Positions 1 to 8,051 of a stretch of 30,154 nt of DNA are shown piece after piece. Source of the DNA: Rhodocyclaceae bacterium UBA5602 (lineage in GTDB: Bacteria > Pseudomonadota > Gammaproteobacteria > Burkholderiales > Rhodocyclaceae). The translations under genes were made by a program, and so were the position numbers. The first letter of the stretch is position 1. The number at the start of each line of letters is the position of its first letter. Below the pieces are notes generated by a model. That model worked only from the letters and a program-made list of their open reading frames with translations, was not told the origin of the DNA and made no database searches. The stretch lies in NCBI GenBank assembly GCA_002424865.1, contig DILC01000066.1, positions 2,200 to 32,353 on the forward strand. Reading direction: 5' to 3'.

Positions 1-557
1 TGGCCGAGCACGGCAGCGTAGGCCAGCGACATGGCCATGATGGCCGGATCGTTTTGCGTGAGGCGGGTGTTGGCTACCACGCTGTGCGCGAGCTGCGCGG
101 GCGACTTGGCGTAAAACGCGGCCAGCACAATGGCGCGCTCGGCCGATTCGGAGGTGTCCGCCAAGCCGGCTGTGTGTGTCCAGGGGCGTTTTTGCTCAAC
201 CCGGCAGCGCCAGGCTTCGCGCATGGATTGATTGGTGTAGCCGCCTGGGCCATTCATGGGCGTGCCATCAAGCGCGGGGAACAGGTCTTCATCCAGCCGA
301 CGGGTAAAGTCGGATTCAACATAGCCCCGGTTGGCCAGGATGGATTCCATCAGCATGACTTGGATGAGCCCGGCTTGGGAGAGTTGGCCTGCCTTTATGC
401 CCGCATGGTAGCGCCCCGCTTGGGGGGTGGTGTAGCCGGTGACCTGGCCATAATCACGCTGCATCTCAGCCAGGTCGTAATACCAATGGCAGCCCACGCC
501 CAGGGCATCGCCAATGAGGGCGCCGATTAGTGCGCCTGCAACACGGTCTTGGTGCAT
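1..557 (-). CDS. ADP-ribosylglycohydrolase family protein (J1-crystallin-like), 3' end cut by the window edge
   Basis: The minus strand is open from an ATG at 557 to the left edge, giving 185 codons with no stop. The protein opens with MHQDRVAGALIGALIGDALG, the hallmark N-terminus of the DraG/ADP-ribosylglycohydrolase fold, and later has an ADTSESAERAIVLAAFYA-like helix and an LTQNDPAIMAMSLAYA stretch. Family members remove ADP-ribose from proteins or small molecules using a Mg2+ pair. The usual N-terminal TDD metal-binding triplet is not visible: the corresponding place reads KAGQLSQAG, as in J1-crystallin-like members, so true hydrolase activity is uncertain. An AAAGGA ribosome-binding site lies 6 bases before the ATG. 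The gene starts 25 bases after the stop of the upstream GGDEF-EAL gene and may be co-transcribed with it. The family call is fairly safe; the substrate is unknown. Confidence 0.8.
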   Translation of the reverse strand, partial: MHQDRVAGALIGALIGDALGVGCHWYYDLAEMQRDYGQVTGYTTPQAGRYHAGIKAGQLSQAGLIQVMLMESILANRGYVESDFTRRLDEDLFPALDGTPMNGPGGYTNQSMREAWRCRVEQKRPWTHTAGLADTSESAERAIVLAAFYAKSPAQLAHSVVANTRLTQNDPAIMAMSLAYAAVLG

Positions 558-582
558 GATGTGTCCTTTGTGGTGCGGATCG

Positions 583-3500
583 TCAATTGGGTGAATGCAG
601 TGCCGCTGGCGCAAGGCAAGTGGGCAAGCCGGTGGCCAGATGGGAGCGGAAAAACTGCGCAAACTCTTCGGCCGGCAAGGGTGGGCTGAAGTAATAGCCT
701 TGCACTTCATGGCAGCCGTGCTGATGCAAAAAGGCGAGTTGCTCGGCCGTTTCCACGCCTTCGGCAATGGTGGTAAAGCCCAGGCTGTGCGCCATGGTAA
801 TAATCGCGTCCACAATGGCCCTGTCGTTCGGGTCGCTGGCAATGTCGCGCACGAAGGATTGGTCGATCTTGAGTTTGGAGATGCGAAAGCGCTTGAGATA
901 GGAGAGGGAAGAATAGCCTGTGCCAAAGTCGTCAATGGAGAGCGTAATGCCCGTTGCATGTAGCGCGTCGATGACCTTGATGGCGGCCAGCGGGTCTTCC
1001 ATGGCCAGGCTTTCGGTCAGTTCCAGTTCAAGGTAGCGTGCTTCCAGGCCGACTTCGCTTAGCAGGTTGCCGACTTGTTCGACCAAATTGCTTTGCCGAA
1101 ACTGCACTGCGGATAAATTAACGGCCATGCTGATGGTTGGCAGCCCTTGGTCGTGCCAGGCTTTGGCTTGCCGTATGGCTTCCCGCATGACCCAGGCACC
1201 GAGCTGAAGAATCTGGCCGCTTAGTTCTGCGATGATGATGAATTCACCGGGGGAAATCAGGCCCAGGGTTGGATGATGCCAGCGCACGAGCGCTTCGGCA
1301 CCGATCAGGCGGCCATCATCCAGATTGAATTGGGGTTGAAAGTGCAGGAAAAACTCTTCTTTTTTAAGGGCGGTGCGCAAGGCATTTTCCAGTAAAAGAA
1401 AGCGCTGTGAACGGCTTTGCATGGCTGCGGTGAAAAAACGAAAGGTGTTGCGCCCTTCTTGTTTGGCGCGGTACATTGCCGTGTCGGCCGCTTTGGCCAG
1501 CGAATCAAAATCCTTGCCGTCCGTGGGGTACATGGCAATCCCGATAGACGGCGTGGTGTTGAGTTCATGGTTTTTGGTTTGGAAGGGTGCGCTAAAGGCC
1601 GTGAGCAGTTTTTCTGCCACGCGAGTGGCGCCTTCGGCGGTGCAGTCGGTTAACAAGAATATGAATTCGTCGCCCCCCCAGCGGGCCACGGTGTCCTGTT
1701 CGCGAATTTCAGCGAGCAAACGTTCAGAGACGCCACGCAGCAGATCGTCACCAATGCTGTGGCCTAACGAATCATTGATATTCTTGAAATGGTCAAGATC
1801 AAGGAATATGACGGCCAAGGATGCGTCAGTTCGACTGGCGGCAGCAATGGCTTGTTGAACCCGGTCACGCAGCAGCACGCGGTTGGGTAGCCTGGTGAGC
1901 GGGTCGTAGTTGGCGAGTTGTTCGATCAGCGCCGCGGCTTCCAGGCGGGATTTTTCATTGGCGAAGCGCTGCAGCGCAAAGCTGATGTCCATGGCCATTT
2001 CCTGCAGCAGGTCTTGAACTGTGTCATCAAGGACGTGGCTTGTTCCACCGTACAGGTTAAACGTGCCCACCACTTCACTATTACAGGTCAGCGGAAGGGA
2101 AGCAGAGGTGCGCCAACCGAAACGGCGGCCACGCTCGTGCCATGGCGCTGTGAGTGGGTCAGCCTGAAAGTCATGGCACCAGTAAGGGACGTTTTCGCGG
2201 GCAGCCTTGCCTGTGGGGCCTTGACCGCGCGGATCATCGGCACGTGTTGAGATTTCAATGCCATCCAGGTATTCATGGCCGTCCCCGTCGCTGGCGACGG
2301 GAATGATGCGCTCGTGTTGCTTATCCACGCGGCCAATCCAGGCCATTTTGAAACCGCCATATCTGATGGCATCTCGACAGATGACAGGGAACAGTTCTTC
2401 TTCATTCTGGCAACGGACGATTGCTTGATTGCACTGGCTCAAGGCGGCATAGAGTTGCATCATGCGCAGAAGTTTTTGCTCGCTGATTTTTTGTGCGGTG
2501 ATATCCCTTGCCAGGGCAATATAACGAGGTGCTTTACCAGCGATGGTTTTTTTAGCCATCGACAGGGCAAACCATGTTTCTCCCTGAGACAGGTTCAGTG
2601 CATATTCTTTAACAGAGGAAAAACCGTCGGCTTCGGCCTCTTGAATGGCGTCAAGAGCCAGTTGCGCAATATCCCTGGGGAGCACGTCGGTCACGGCTTT
2701 ACCCAAAAAATGTTCGGGCGGAGCGGCGAGCAAGTGGTTGCGCGGGGAGTGATAGTCAAGATAGCGGCCTTGGCCGTCGAACTCGAACAAAAGGTCGGGC
2801 AAGGCATTCAAAGTGGCCTGCAAATGTGCTTGCGTCACGGTGAGCTGGGCTGTGCGCGTCTTCACCATGCGCTGCAAAAGAAAGATAAAGGCCGCGAGAA
2901 GAAAAACGAGGAAAATCGAAATAAAAAAAACATAGCGAAGTGGGCGGCTGACGGCATACGGTATCGGCTCGCCCACCCATTTCTGACGAATTTTTTTGTA
3001 TTCGCTGCCGCTGATGGCCGCAAAGCCAAGCTCAACTTGCGCCAGGGTCGCCACATTGCCTTTGCTCACCGCGCGGTGAAACTGTCCGGTATTGAGAGTG
3101 AAGGCTTGGCGAAAATTCCCGTCCGCATCCAACCGCTGGAGCAGGTAATTCGCTGGGGATTCATCCATGCAAAAAATGCGCACTTTACCGGCTAGCGCAG
3201 CCTCAATGACGGATTCGTAGTTAGGATAAGTTTTGACCGTGGTAATCCCTGCGCGGGCTAATTCTTCGATGCAGGCGTCCTGGGCTTTGACGCCGATCTG
3301 AAAACCGGACAGGCTGGCTGGATTATGGATGCCATTAATGTTGATGTGGTGAAAAATGCCTACCGGTAAATCTTCATAGGCACGGCCAAAATCATAGAGT
3401 GATTCCCGCGACGGTGTGCGGAATATGGTGTCGATGACATCAGCATCGCCTGCCTGCATGCTTTGTTGCGCTTTTTCCCAGTCGGTGGCGATAATTTCCA

Positions 3501-3765
3501 CGGGGATGCCGGTTTTTTCCCCCCACAGGCGCCATTCATCAATCAGCAGCCCTTCAATCTGCCCTTCGACGGTGCGCATGACATAGGGCGGGTAGTTGTC
3601 ATCCATGATGACGCGCAACGCTTTGGGCTGAGCGCCTTGTGCTTGCGAGGGAAGGGGCGATCCAGCAAGCAAGCCAATGGCTATCAAGATGGGAAAGGCA
3701 AGCTTGCAGGCAATCAACCTGCAGGCAGTCATTTGCTGAAGAACGCTTTTCAATACCAAAGTCAT
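583..3765 (-). CDS. Membrane sensor with periplasmic solute-binding domain, PAS, GAF, GGDEF and EAL domains
   Basis: A cyclic-di-GMP turnover protein of about 1060 residues. Reading from ATG 3765: signal/anchor segment (about 11-43), a family-3 solute-binding periplasmic domain (about 49-270, with NYPPYV near its start), a transmembrane helix (about 277-298), PAS (about 315-427), GAF (about 440-600), GGDEF (RWGGDEF, 697-701) and EAL (EALVRW, 824-826; DDFGTGYS 945-952). The GGDEF has an inhibitory I-site, REQD, five residues upstream. The EAL domain keeps the Asn of NLS, Glu of ELTES, the DD pair, Lys of KID and Glu of EGVE, so both activities look possible. The frame is open back to 3918, but residues before 3765 do not look conserved. 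ATG 3732 would give a shorter, more typical signal peptide, and no clear ribosome-binding site decides between them. It probably senses a small ligand such as an amino acid; the ligand is unknown. Confidence 0.9.
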   Translation of the reverse strand: MTLVLKSVLQQMTACRLIACKLAFPILIAIGLLAGSPLPSQAQGAQPKALRVIMDDNYPPYVMRTVEGQIEGLLIDEWRLWGEKTGIPVEIIATDWEKAQQSMQAGDADVIDTIFRTPSRESLYDFGRAYEDLPVGIFHHININGIHNPASLSGFQIGVKAQDACIEELARAGITTVKTYPNYESVIEAALAGKVRIFCMDESPANYLLQRLDADGNFRQAFTLNTGQFHRAVSKGNVATLAQVELGFAAISGSEYKKIRQKWVGEPIPYAVSRPLRYVFFISIFLVFLLAAFIFLLQRMVKTRTAQLTVTQAHLQATLNALPDLLFEFDGQGRYLDYHSPRNHLLAAPPEHFLGKAVTDVLPRDIAQLALDAIQEAEADGFSSVKEYALNLSQGETWFALSMAKKTIAGKAPRYIALARDITAQKISEQKLLRMMQLYAALSQCNQAIVRCQNEEELFPVICRDAIRYGGFKMAWIGRVDKQHERIIPVASDGDGHEYLDGIEISTRADDPRGQGPTGKAARENVPYWCHDFQADPLTAPWHERGRRFGWRTSASLPLTCNSEVVGTFNLYGGTSHVLDDTVQDLLQEMAMDISFALQRFANEKSRLEAAALIEQLANYDPLTRLPNRVLLRDRVQQAIAAASRTDASLAVIFLDLDHFKNINDSLGHSIGDDLLRGVSERLLAEIREQDTVARWGGDEFIFLLTDCTAEGATRVAEKLLTAFSAPFQTKNHELNTTPSIGIAMYPTDGKDFDSLAKAADTAMYRAKQEGRNTFRFFTAAMQSRSQRFLLLENALRTALKKEEFFLHFQPQFNLDDGRLIGAEALVRWHHPTLGLISPGEFIIIAELSGQILQLGAWVMREAIRQAKAWHDQGLPTISMAVNLSAVQFRQSNLVEQVGNLLSEVGLEARYLELELTESLAMEDPLAAIKVIDALHATGITLSIDDFGTGYSSLSYLKRFRISKLKIDQSFVRDIASDPNDRAIVDAIITMAHSLGFTTIAEGVETAEQLAFLHQHGCHEVQGYYFSPPLPAEEFAQFFRSHLATGLPTCLAPAALHSPN

Positions 3766-4059
3766 AGAGGCGGCTTGCAGGCGGTTGATTTTCTTAGGTG
3801 TCCAGATTAACGCATTTTGATTTTTATGGCGATTGCAAGGCAAAAAAGTCGGCACCCAAGGGTACTTTCCAGAGATGGACTCAAGCCTGCCGGGCGCGCT
3901 GGTGAGACAGCTACGCAACAGGGCAAACGCAATGCTGCTGTGCTCTGGCTGTTAAGACGGCGAACTGCATAAGTGCACCATTGTGGTGCCATACGCCGAT
4001 GATGGTGCATAGGATGGTTTATGCGCTTTAAATATCGGGTCTGGAGTGCTGTGGTCTTG

Positions 4060-4081
4060 AACTCATGATCACTTATGAGTT
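4060..4081. repeat. Inverted repeat next to a sigma-54-like promoter
   Basis: AACTCAT (4060-4066) and ATGAGTT (4075-4081) form a perfect 7-bp dyad with an 8-base spacer. The right arm ends two bases before the -24 element at 4083. It could be an operator or activator site for the promoter next to it, but it is too close for a classical distant enhancer. The function is inferred from position only. Confidence 0.45.
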
Positions 4082-4082
4082 T

Positions 4083-4098
4083 TGGCATGCGGTTTGCT
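4083..4098 (+). promoter_or_regulatory. Near-consensus sigma-54 (RpoN) promoter for the PAS-PAS-GGDEF-EAL gene
   Basis: TGGCATG-N4-TTGCT matches the -24/-12 consensus TGGCACG-N4-TTGCW with one change (T for C), and the GG and GC doublets have the exact 12-base phase. Transcription would start near 4109, about 58 bases before the ATG at 4167. This predicts control by RpoN and an enhancer-binding protein; no such activator gene is in the window. Confidence 0.65.
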
Positions 4099-4166
4099 TG
4101 TAAATTGTATTTTGTAATCTGGAACGACTTTAATAGAGCAGGTTTTCTGCTCACTCCCCCTCTTTT

Positions 4167-6320
4167 ATGCTCGGCAAGCCTAATCCATCTTATACAAGCC
4201 TTAGTCTGGTCAATATGTTTTTTGCCAACGCGCATGACGCATTTCCAATAGATCCAAGTCGGGTGCTCGACACCTTGATGACAAATCTTGATGGCATGGC
4301 ATACCGCTGCCGCATGGATGTTGAATGGACGATGTTGTTTGTCAGTCGCGGTTGCTTTGATTTGACTGGTTATCTGCCTGCTGCGTTGATTGATAACCAG
4401 CAGTTATCGTGGGAGGAAATTACGCTGGCAGAAGATAGGCCACGGGTACGCAGCGAAATTTTACTGGCGGTTGGGCTTAACCGCCGTTTTGCTGTGGAAT
4501 ACCGCATTCTGACGGCCTCCGGTGAGGAAAAATGGGTGCTTGAACGCGGCATTGCGGTTCTTGATGAGCGCAATGAAAGGGTGCTGGAGGGTTTCGTTGA
4601 GGACATTAGTGAACGGCGAAACTCGTTAATTGCTGTGGCACAAGCCGAACTGCGCTATCGACATATTTTTGAGCATGCTTCGGAAGGGATTTTTCAAACC
4701 ACGCCAGATGGCCATTATCTGGCGGCCAATACAGCCCTGGCGCGCTTGTATGGTTATGATTCGCCGGATGAATTGATGGCTGATTTGGCAGACATTGACC
4801 GGCGTCTCTACGTTGATCCGGGACAGCGCGAAAAATTTCGCCGGTTGATGGCGAATTATGGCGAGGTGGCAAACTTTGAATCCGAGGTTTATCGCCGGGA
4901 CGGCTCGAAGATATGGATCTCGGAAAATGCCCATATGGTGCGTGGCTTGCAAGGCGAACTGATTTGCTATGAAGGCACGGTGCAGGACATCACGGAACGC
5001 AGGAATTATCAGGCACAGCTGGAGCATCAAGCCAACTTTGATCAATTGACAGGTTTGCCTAACCGTAATTTGTTGAACGATCGTCTGGATCAGGCTATTT
5101 TCCAGGCGCAACGGCACAGCTATTACTTGGCATTGGTTTTCATTGACCTGGATAATTTCAAGTTTATCAATGACAGTTTGGGACATGTGGCAGGAGATGC
5201 GCTGCTGGTCGAAGTGGCGCAACGCTTACGGCGCTGTTTGCGTACGGCAGATACGGTGGCAAGGCATGGGGGCGATGAGTTTGTGCTGGTGCTGAACGAC
5301 CACTATCAGATTGCGTCGATTATTTCTTTACTTGAGCGCGTGTTGCAGGAAGTCAGTCAGCCTGTCCAGCTCATGGGGCGTGACTGGCAGGTGGGTGCAA
5401 GCATGGGCATTGCACTGTATCCGTCGGATGGCGAGGATAAGCAAACCCTGCTCAAGCATGCCGATGTGGCCATGTATGCGGCCAAAGCCCAAGGGCGTAA
5501 TAACTTCCAGTTTTTTACTCAGGAAATGAATCGCATCTCGGACGAGCGGCTCCAGTTAGAAGCCGCGATGCGCCAGGCAATTGAACGTGAAGAGTTCTCC
5601 GTTGCCTTTCAGCCCAAGGTTGACCAGCAACGCCGCATTGTCGGTGCAGAAGCTTTGGCTCGCTGGCATACCAAGGACTTTGGCACGGTAGCCCCGGATC
5701 GGTTTATTCCGATTGCTGAAGAAACCGGACTGATTGTGCCGCTGACGGATATTATTTTGCGCAAGGCATTTCTTGCTGCGAGTCGTTGGCCGCAGATAGC
5801 GGGCCACGCTTTGAGCGTAGCGGTGAATCTTTCACCACGTTTGTTTAATGACGAAAAGATCGTTGCGCACATGGACGAACTCATCAAGGAAGCAGGTTTT
5901 CCGCCAGAGCTGGTGGATCTGGAAATTACGGAAAGCATCTTCCTTGGCGATAGCGGACACGCGCTGGCGCTGTTGCAAGGGCTCAAAGGACTCGGTGTCA
6001 GCCTGGTGATGGATGATTTTGGGACAGGCTATTCTTCCTTATCCTACATTCGCCAATTTCCGCTCGATATCATCAAAATTGATCGATCCCTGGTCACCGG
6101 GATCGAGCATGAAAATGACGGTGCGATGATTGCCAGCGCCATCATTTCGATGTGTCATAGCCTGCGCAAAAAAGTCGTGGCTGAAGGGGTGGAGAATCAG
6201 GCGCAGTTTGACTTTCTGCGTGGGCAGGCATGCGACGAGTTTCAAGGCTATCTGCTGGCCAAGCCTCTATCTGAAACAGCGTTTCTGGAACTGCTGGTGA
6301 CAGGCGGTGGGCAGCTGTAG
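4167..6320 (+). CDS. PAS-PAS-GGDEF-EAL cyclic-di-GMP turnover protein
   Basis: A 717-residue cytoplasmic protein without transmembrane segments. It has two PAS domains (about 35-150 and 160-278, each ending in an EDISERR/QDITERR PAC tail), then GGDEF (ARHGGDEF, 368-372) and EAL (EALARW, 495-497). The RTAD I-site lies five residues before GGDEF, so product inhibition of diguanylate cyclase is expected. The EAL domain keeps NLS, EITES, MDDFGTGYS, KID and EGVE, the residues needed for phosphodiesterase activity. Which activity dominates cannot be read from sequence. In-frame ATGs lie at 4167 and 4215, neither with a strong ribosome-binding site; both fit downstream of the sigma-54 promoter. The gene is divergent from another GGDEF-EAL gene and convergent with recJ, with only 18 bases between stops. 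Confidence 0.92.
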   Translation: MLGKPNPSYTSLSLVNMFFANAHDAFPIDPSRVLDTLMTNLDGMAYRCRMDVEWTMLFVSRGCFDLTGYLPAALIDNQQLSWEEITLAEDRPRVRSEILLAVGLNRRFAVEYRILTASGEEKWVLERGIAVLDERNERVLEGFVEDISERRNSLIAVAQAELRYRHIFEHASEGIFQTTPDGHYLAANTALARLYGYDSPDELMADLADIDRRLYVDPGQREKFRRLMANYGEVANFESEVYRRDGSKIWISENAHMVRGLQGELICYEGTVQDITERRNYQAQLEHQANFDQLTGLPNRNLLNDRLDQAIFQAQRHSYYLALVFIDLDNFKFINDSLGHVAGDALLVEVAQRLRRCLRTADTVARHGGDEFVLVLNDHYQIASIISLLERVLQEVSQPVQLMGRDWQVGASMGIALYPSDGEDKQTLLKHADVAMYAAKAQGRNNFQFFTQEMNRISDERLQLEAAMRQAIEREEFSVAFQPKVDQQRRIVGAEALARWHTKDFGTVAPDRFIPIAEETGLIVPLTDIILRKAFLAASRWPQIAGHALSVAVNLSPRLFNDEKIVAHMDELIKEAGFPPELVDLEITESIFLGDSGHALALLQGLKGLGVSLVMDDFGTGYSSLSYIRQFPLDIIKIDRSLVTGIEHENDGAMIASAIISMCHSLRKKVVAEGVENQAQFDFLRGQACDEFQGYLLAKPLSETAFLELLVTGGGQL

Positions 6321-6338
6321 GGGGCTGCTTTTACGTTT

Positions 6339-8048
6339 TTACGCCGCATCAAAGTGTTCTAGCAGCAGCTGCACGGTTTGATTGCCATTCCATTCATTGA
6401 TGTCCAAACGAAAGGCGGCGTGAATCCGGTCGGGTGCGCTGCCGACAAAGTTGAACTGTATGGCGTCAAACTGGGTTTGGCCTTTTTTTAGCCGTAGTTT
6501 CAAGTGCTTGTCTTTTAAAAGTTTCTGGTGAGTCACGTCAAACGTGTCGTCGAACAGGGGGGCTGGAAAGGCTTGCCCCCACACGGCTTGCTGCATCAGG
6601 CGAACAGCGTCCAGCGAAAAATAACCGCTTTCTAGCACGCCATCCGTCTCCAAGGTTCGCGTGAGGTCAGCCGGCGAGAGCAACTCCTGGCAGATGGCTT
6701 CAAACAGATCTTCAAATTCGGTGAGGCGATCTTCTTCCAGCGTGAGCCCGGCCGCAGCGGCATGGCCGCCAAAGCGCAACAGCAGGCCAGGCGCGCGTTT
6801 GCTGACCAAATCGAGCGCATCGCGCAGGTGCAGGCCGGGGATCGAGCGGCCGGAGGCTTTCACTTCGCCATTTTCGCCGCGCGCAAAAGCAAAGGTGGGA
6901 CGATGAAACTTTTCCTTTACGCGGCCAGCCAGAATGCCGATCACGCCTTGATGCCAGTCCGGATCGAACAAAACGAGACTCGCGCGATCGTTCGGATCCA
7001 GCGTGGCTAGAATCATTTCGGCATCTTCTTTCATGCCGGTCTCGATCACGCGCCGCTCGCGGTTGATGGCATCGAGCTGCTGCGCGATATTCAAGGCGCG
7101 GGCGGTGTCATTCGTAGTCAAGCATTCAATGCCCAGCGACATATCGGCCAGCCGGCCCGCAGCATTGAGCCGTGGGCCGAGCGTGAAGCCCAAATCAAAC
7201 GTGGCAGCACGCGTGGCGTCGCGCCCGGCCAGGGTGAATAAGGCGGCGATACCCGCTTGCATGTGGCCAGCGCGCATGCGCGTGAGGCCCTGGGTGACCA
7301 GAATGCGATTATTGCGATCCAGCGGCACGACGTCGGCCACCGTGCCCAGGGCAACGAGGTCGAGCAAGCTGGCAAGGTTGGGTTCCTGACCCGGGGCGAA
7401 TGCTTGGCGCTTGCGTAATTCAGCGCGCAGCGCCAGGGCGACATAAAACATCACGCCCACGCCGGCCAGGGCCTTGCTTGGAAAGTTGCAGCCTGGCTGA
7501 TTGGGGTTGACGATCACGTCCGCTGCGGGCAAGGCTTCCCCCGGCAGGTGGTGGTCGGTGATGACAACTTGAATGCCGCGCGCTTTGAGTTCAGCGACGC
7601 CTTCGATACTGGCAATGCCGTTATCCACCGTGATTACCACGTCAGGTTGGCGTTCAGCGGCCAATTTGGCCACGTCCACGGACAAGCCATAGCCGAGTTT
7701 GAAACGGTCAGGTACCAGATAATCAACGGTTGCGCCCATCATGCGCAACGCGCGCAGGCCAACAGCGCAGGCGGTTGCGCCATCGCAATCATAATCGGCC
7801 ACGATCAGCAGGCGTTTTTTTGCGGCGATGGCGTCGGCCAGCAAACTTGCGGCCTCCAGGGCCCCCTTGAGTTGATCGGGCGGCAAGAGCGCTGCGCTAC
7901 GGGTGTCAAGCTCGTCCATCGCGCGTACGCCGCGCGCGGCGTAGAGGCGCGCTAAGAGCGGGTGCACGCCCGCTTCCTGCAAAGTCCAGGTGGCGCGTGG
8001 TGGCACGTCACGCGGGCTGATGCGAATGTCTGGGATGGTTTCGGTCAT
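6339..8048 (-). CDS. recJ: Single-stranded-DNA-specific 5'-3' exonuclease RecJ
   Basis: 569 residues, close to the usual length of about 570. The DHH-family phosphoesterase motifs are in order: DYDCDG (85-90), VDNGI (141-145), TDHH (164-167), LGTVAD (234-239), then GPRLNAAGR (291-299), the WHQGVIG segment (365-371) and the DHHA1 motif GGHAAAAG (427-434). RecJ degrades single-stranded DNA from 5' ends in RecF-pathway recombination, base excision and mismatch repair, using Mn2+/Mg2+ held by the Asp/His motifs. All key residues are present. It starts three bases after the stop of the RpfE-type gene and the two are surely co-transcribed, an order common in betaproteobacteria. Confidence 0.97.
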   Translation of the reverse strand: MTETIPDIRISPRDVPPRATWTLQEAGVHPLLARLYAARGVRAMDELDTRSAALLPPDQLKGALEAASLLADAIAAKKRLLIVADYDCDGATACAVGLRALRMMGATVDYLVPDRFKLGYGLSVDVAKLAAERQPDVVITVDNGIASIEGVAELKARGIQVVITDHHLPGEALPAADVIVNPNQPGCNFPSKALAGVGVMFYVALALRAELRKRQAFAPGQEPNLASLLDLVALGTVADVVPLDRNNRILVTQGLTRMRAGHMQAGIAALFTLAGRDATRAATFDLGFTLGPRLNAAGRLADMSLGIECLTTNDTARALNIAQQLDAINRERRVIETGMKEDAEMILATLDPNDRASLVLFDPDWHQGVIGILAGRVKEKFHRPTFAFARGENGEVKASGRSIPGLHLRDALDLVSKRAPGLLLRFGGHAAAAGLTLEEDRLTEFEDLFEAICQELLSPADLTRTLETDGVLESGYFSLDAVRLMQQAVWGQAFPAPLFDDTFDVTHQKLLKDKHLKLRLKKGQTQFDAIQFNFVGSAPDRIHAAFRLDINEWNGNQTVQLLLEHFDAA

Positions 8049-8051
8049 GTT

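Larger units (their letters stand above)
3766..4166. other. Divergent intergenic region between two GGDEF-EAL genes
   Basis: About 400 bases separate the two divergently transcribed GGDEF-EAL genes. It carries the sigma-54-like element at 4083-4098 and the adjacent inverted repeat at 4060-4081. An open minus-strand frame crosses the left part and runs into the upstream gene, but it has no ribosome-binding site and no family signature. No RNA gene was recognised here. Confidence 0.6.

Noticed and set aside
54..530. 158-residue plus-strand open frame
   Set aside because: It lies antisense to the ADP-ribosylglycohydrolase-family frame, which has a family signature and ribosome-binding site; the plus-strand protein shows no motif.
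2275..3195. 306-residue plus-strand open frame
   Set aside because: Antisense to the middle of the GGDEF-EAL sensor gene (membrane helix, PAS and GAF coding region); no domain, no ribosome-binding site.
3807..4235. 142-residue minus-strand open frame across the divergent promoter region
   Set aside because: Overlaps the 5' parts of both flanking genes and the sigma-54 site; low-complexity basic sequence with no family resemblance.
7548..7955. 135-residue plus-strand open frame
   Set aside because: Antisense to the recJ catalytic motifs, hence a shadow of strongly constrained coding sequence.
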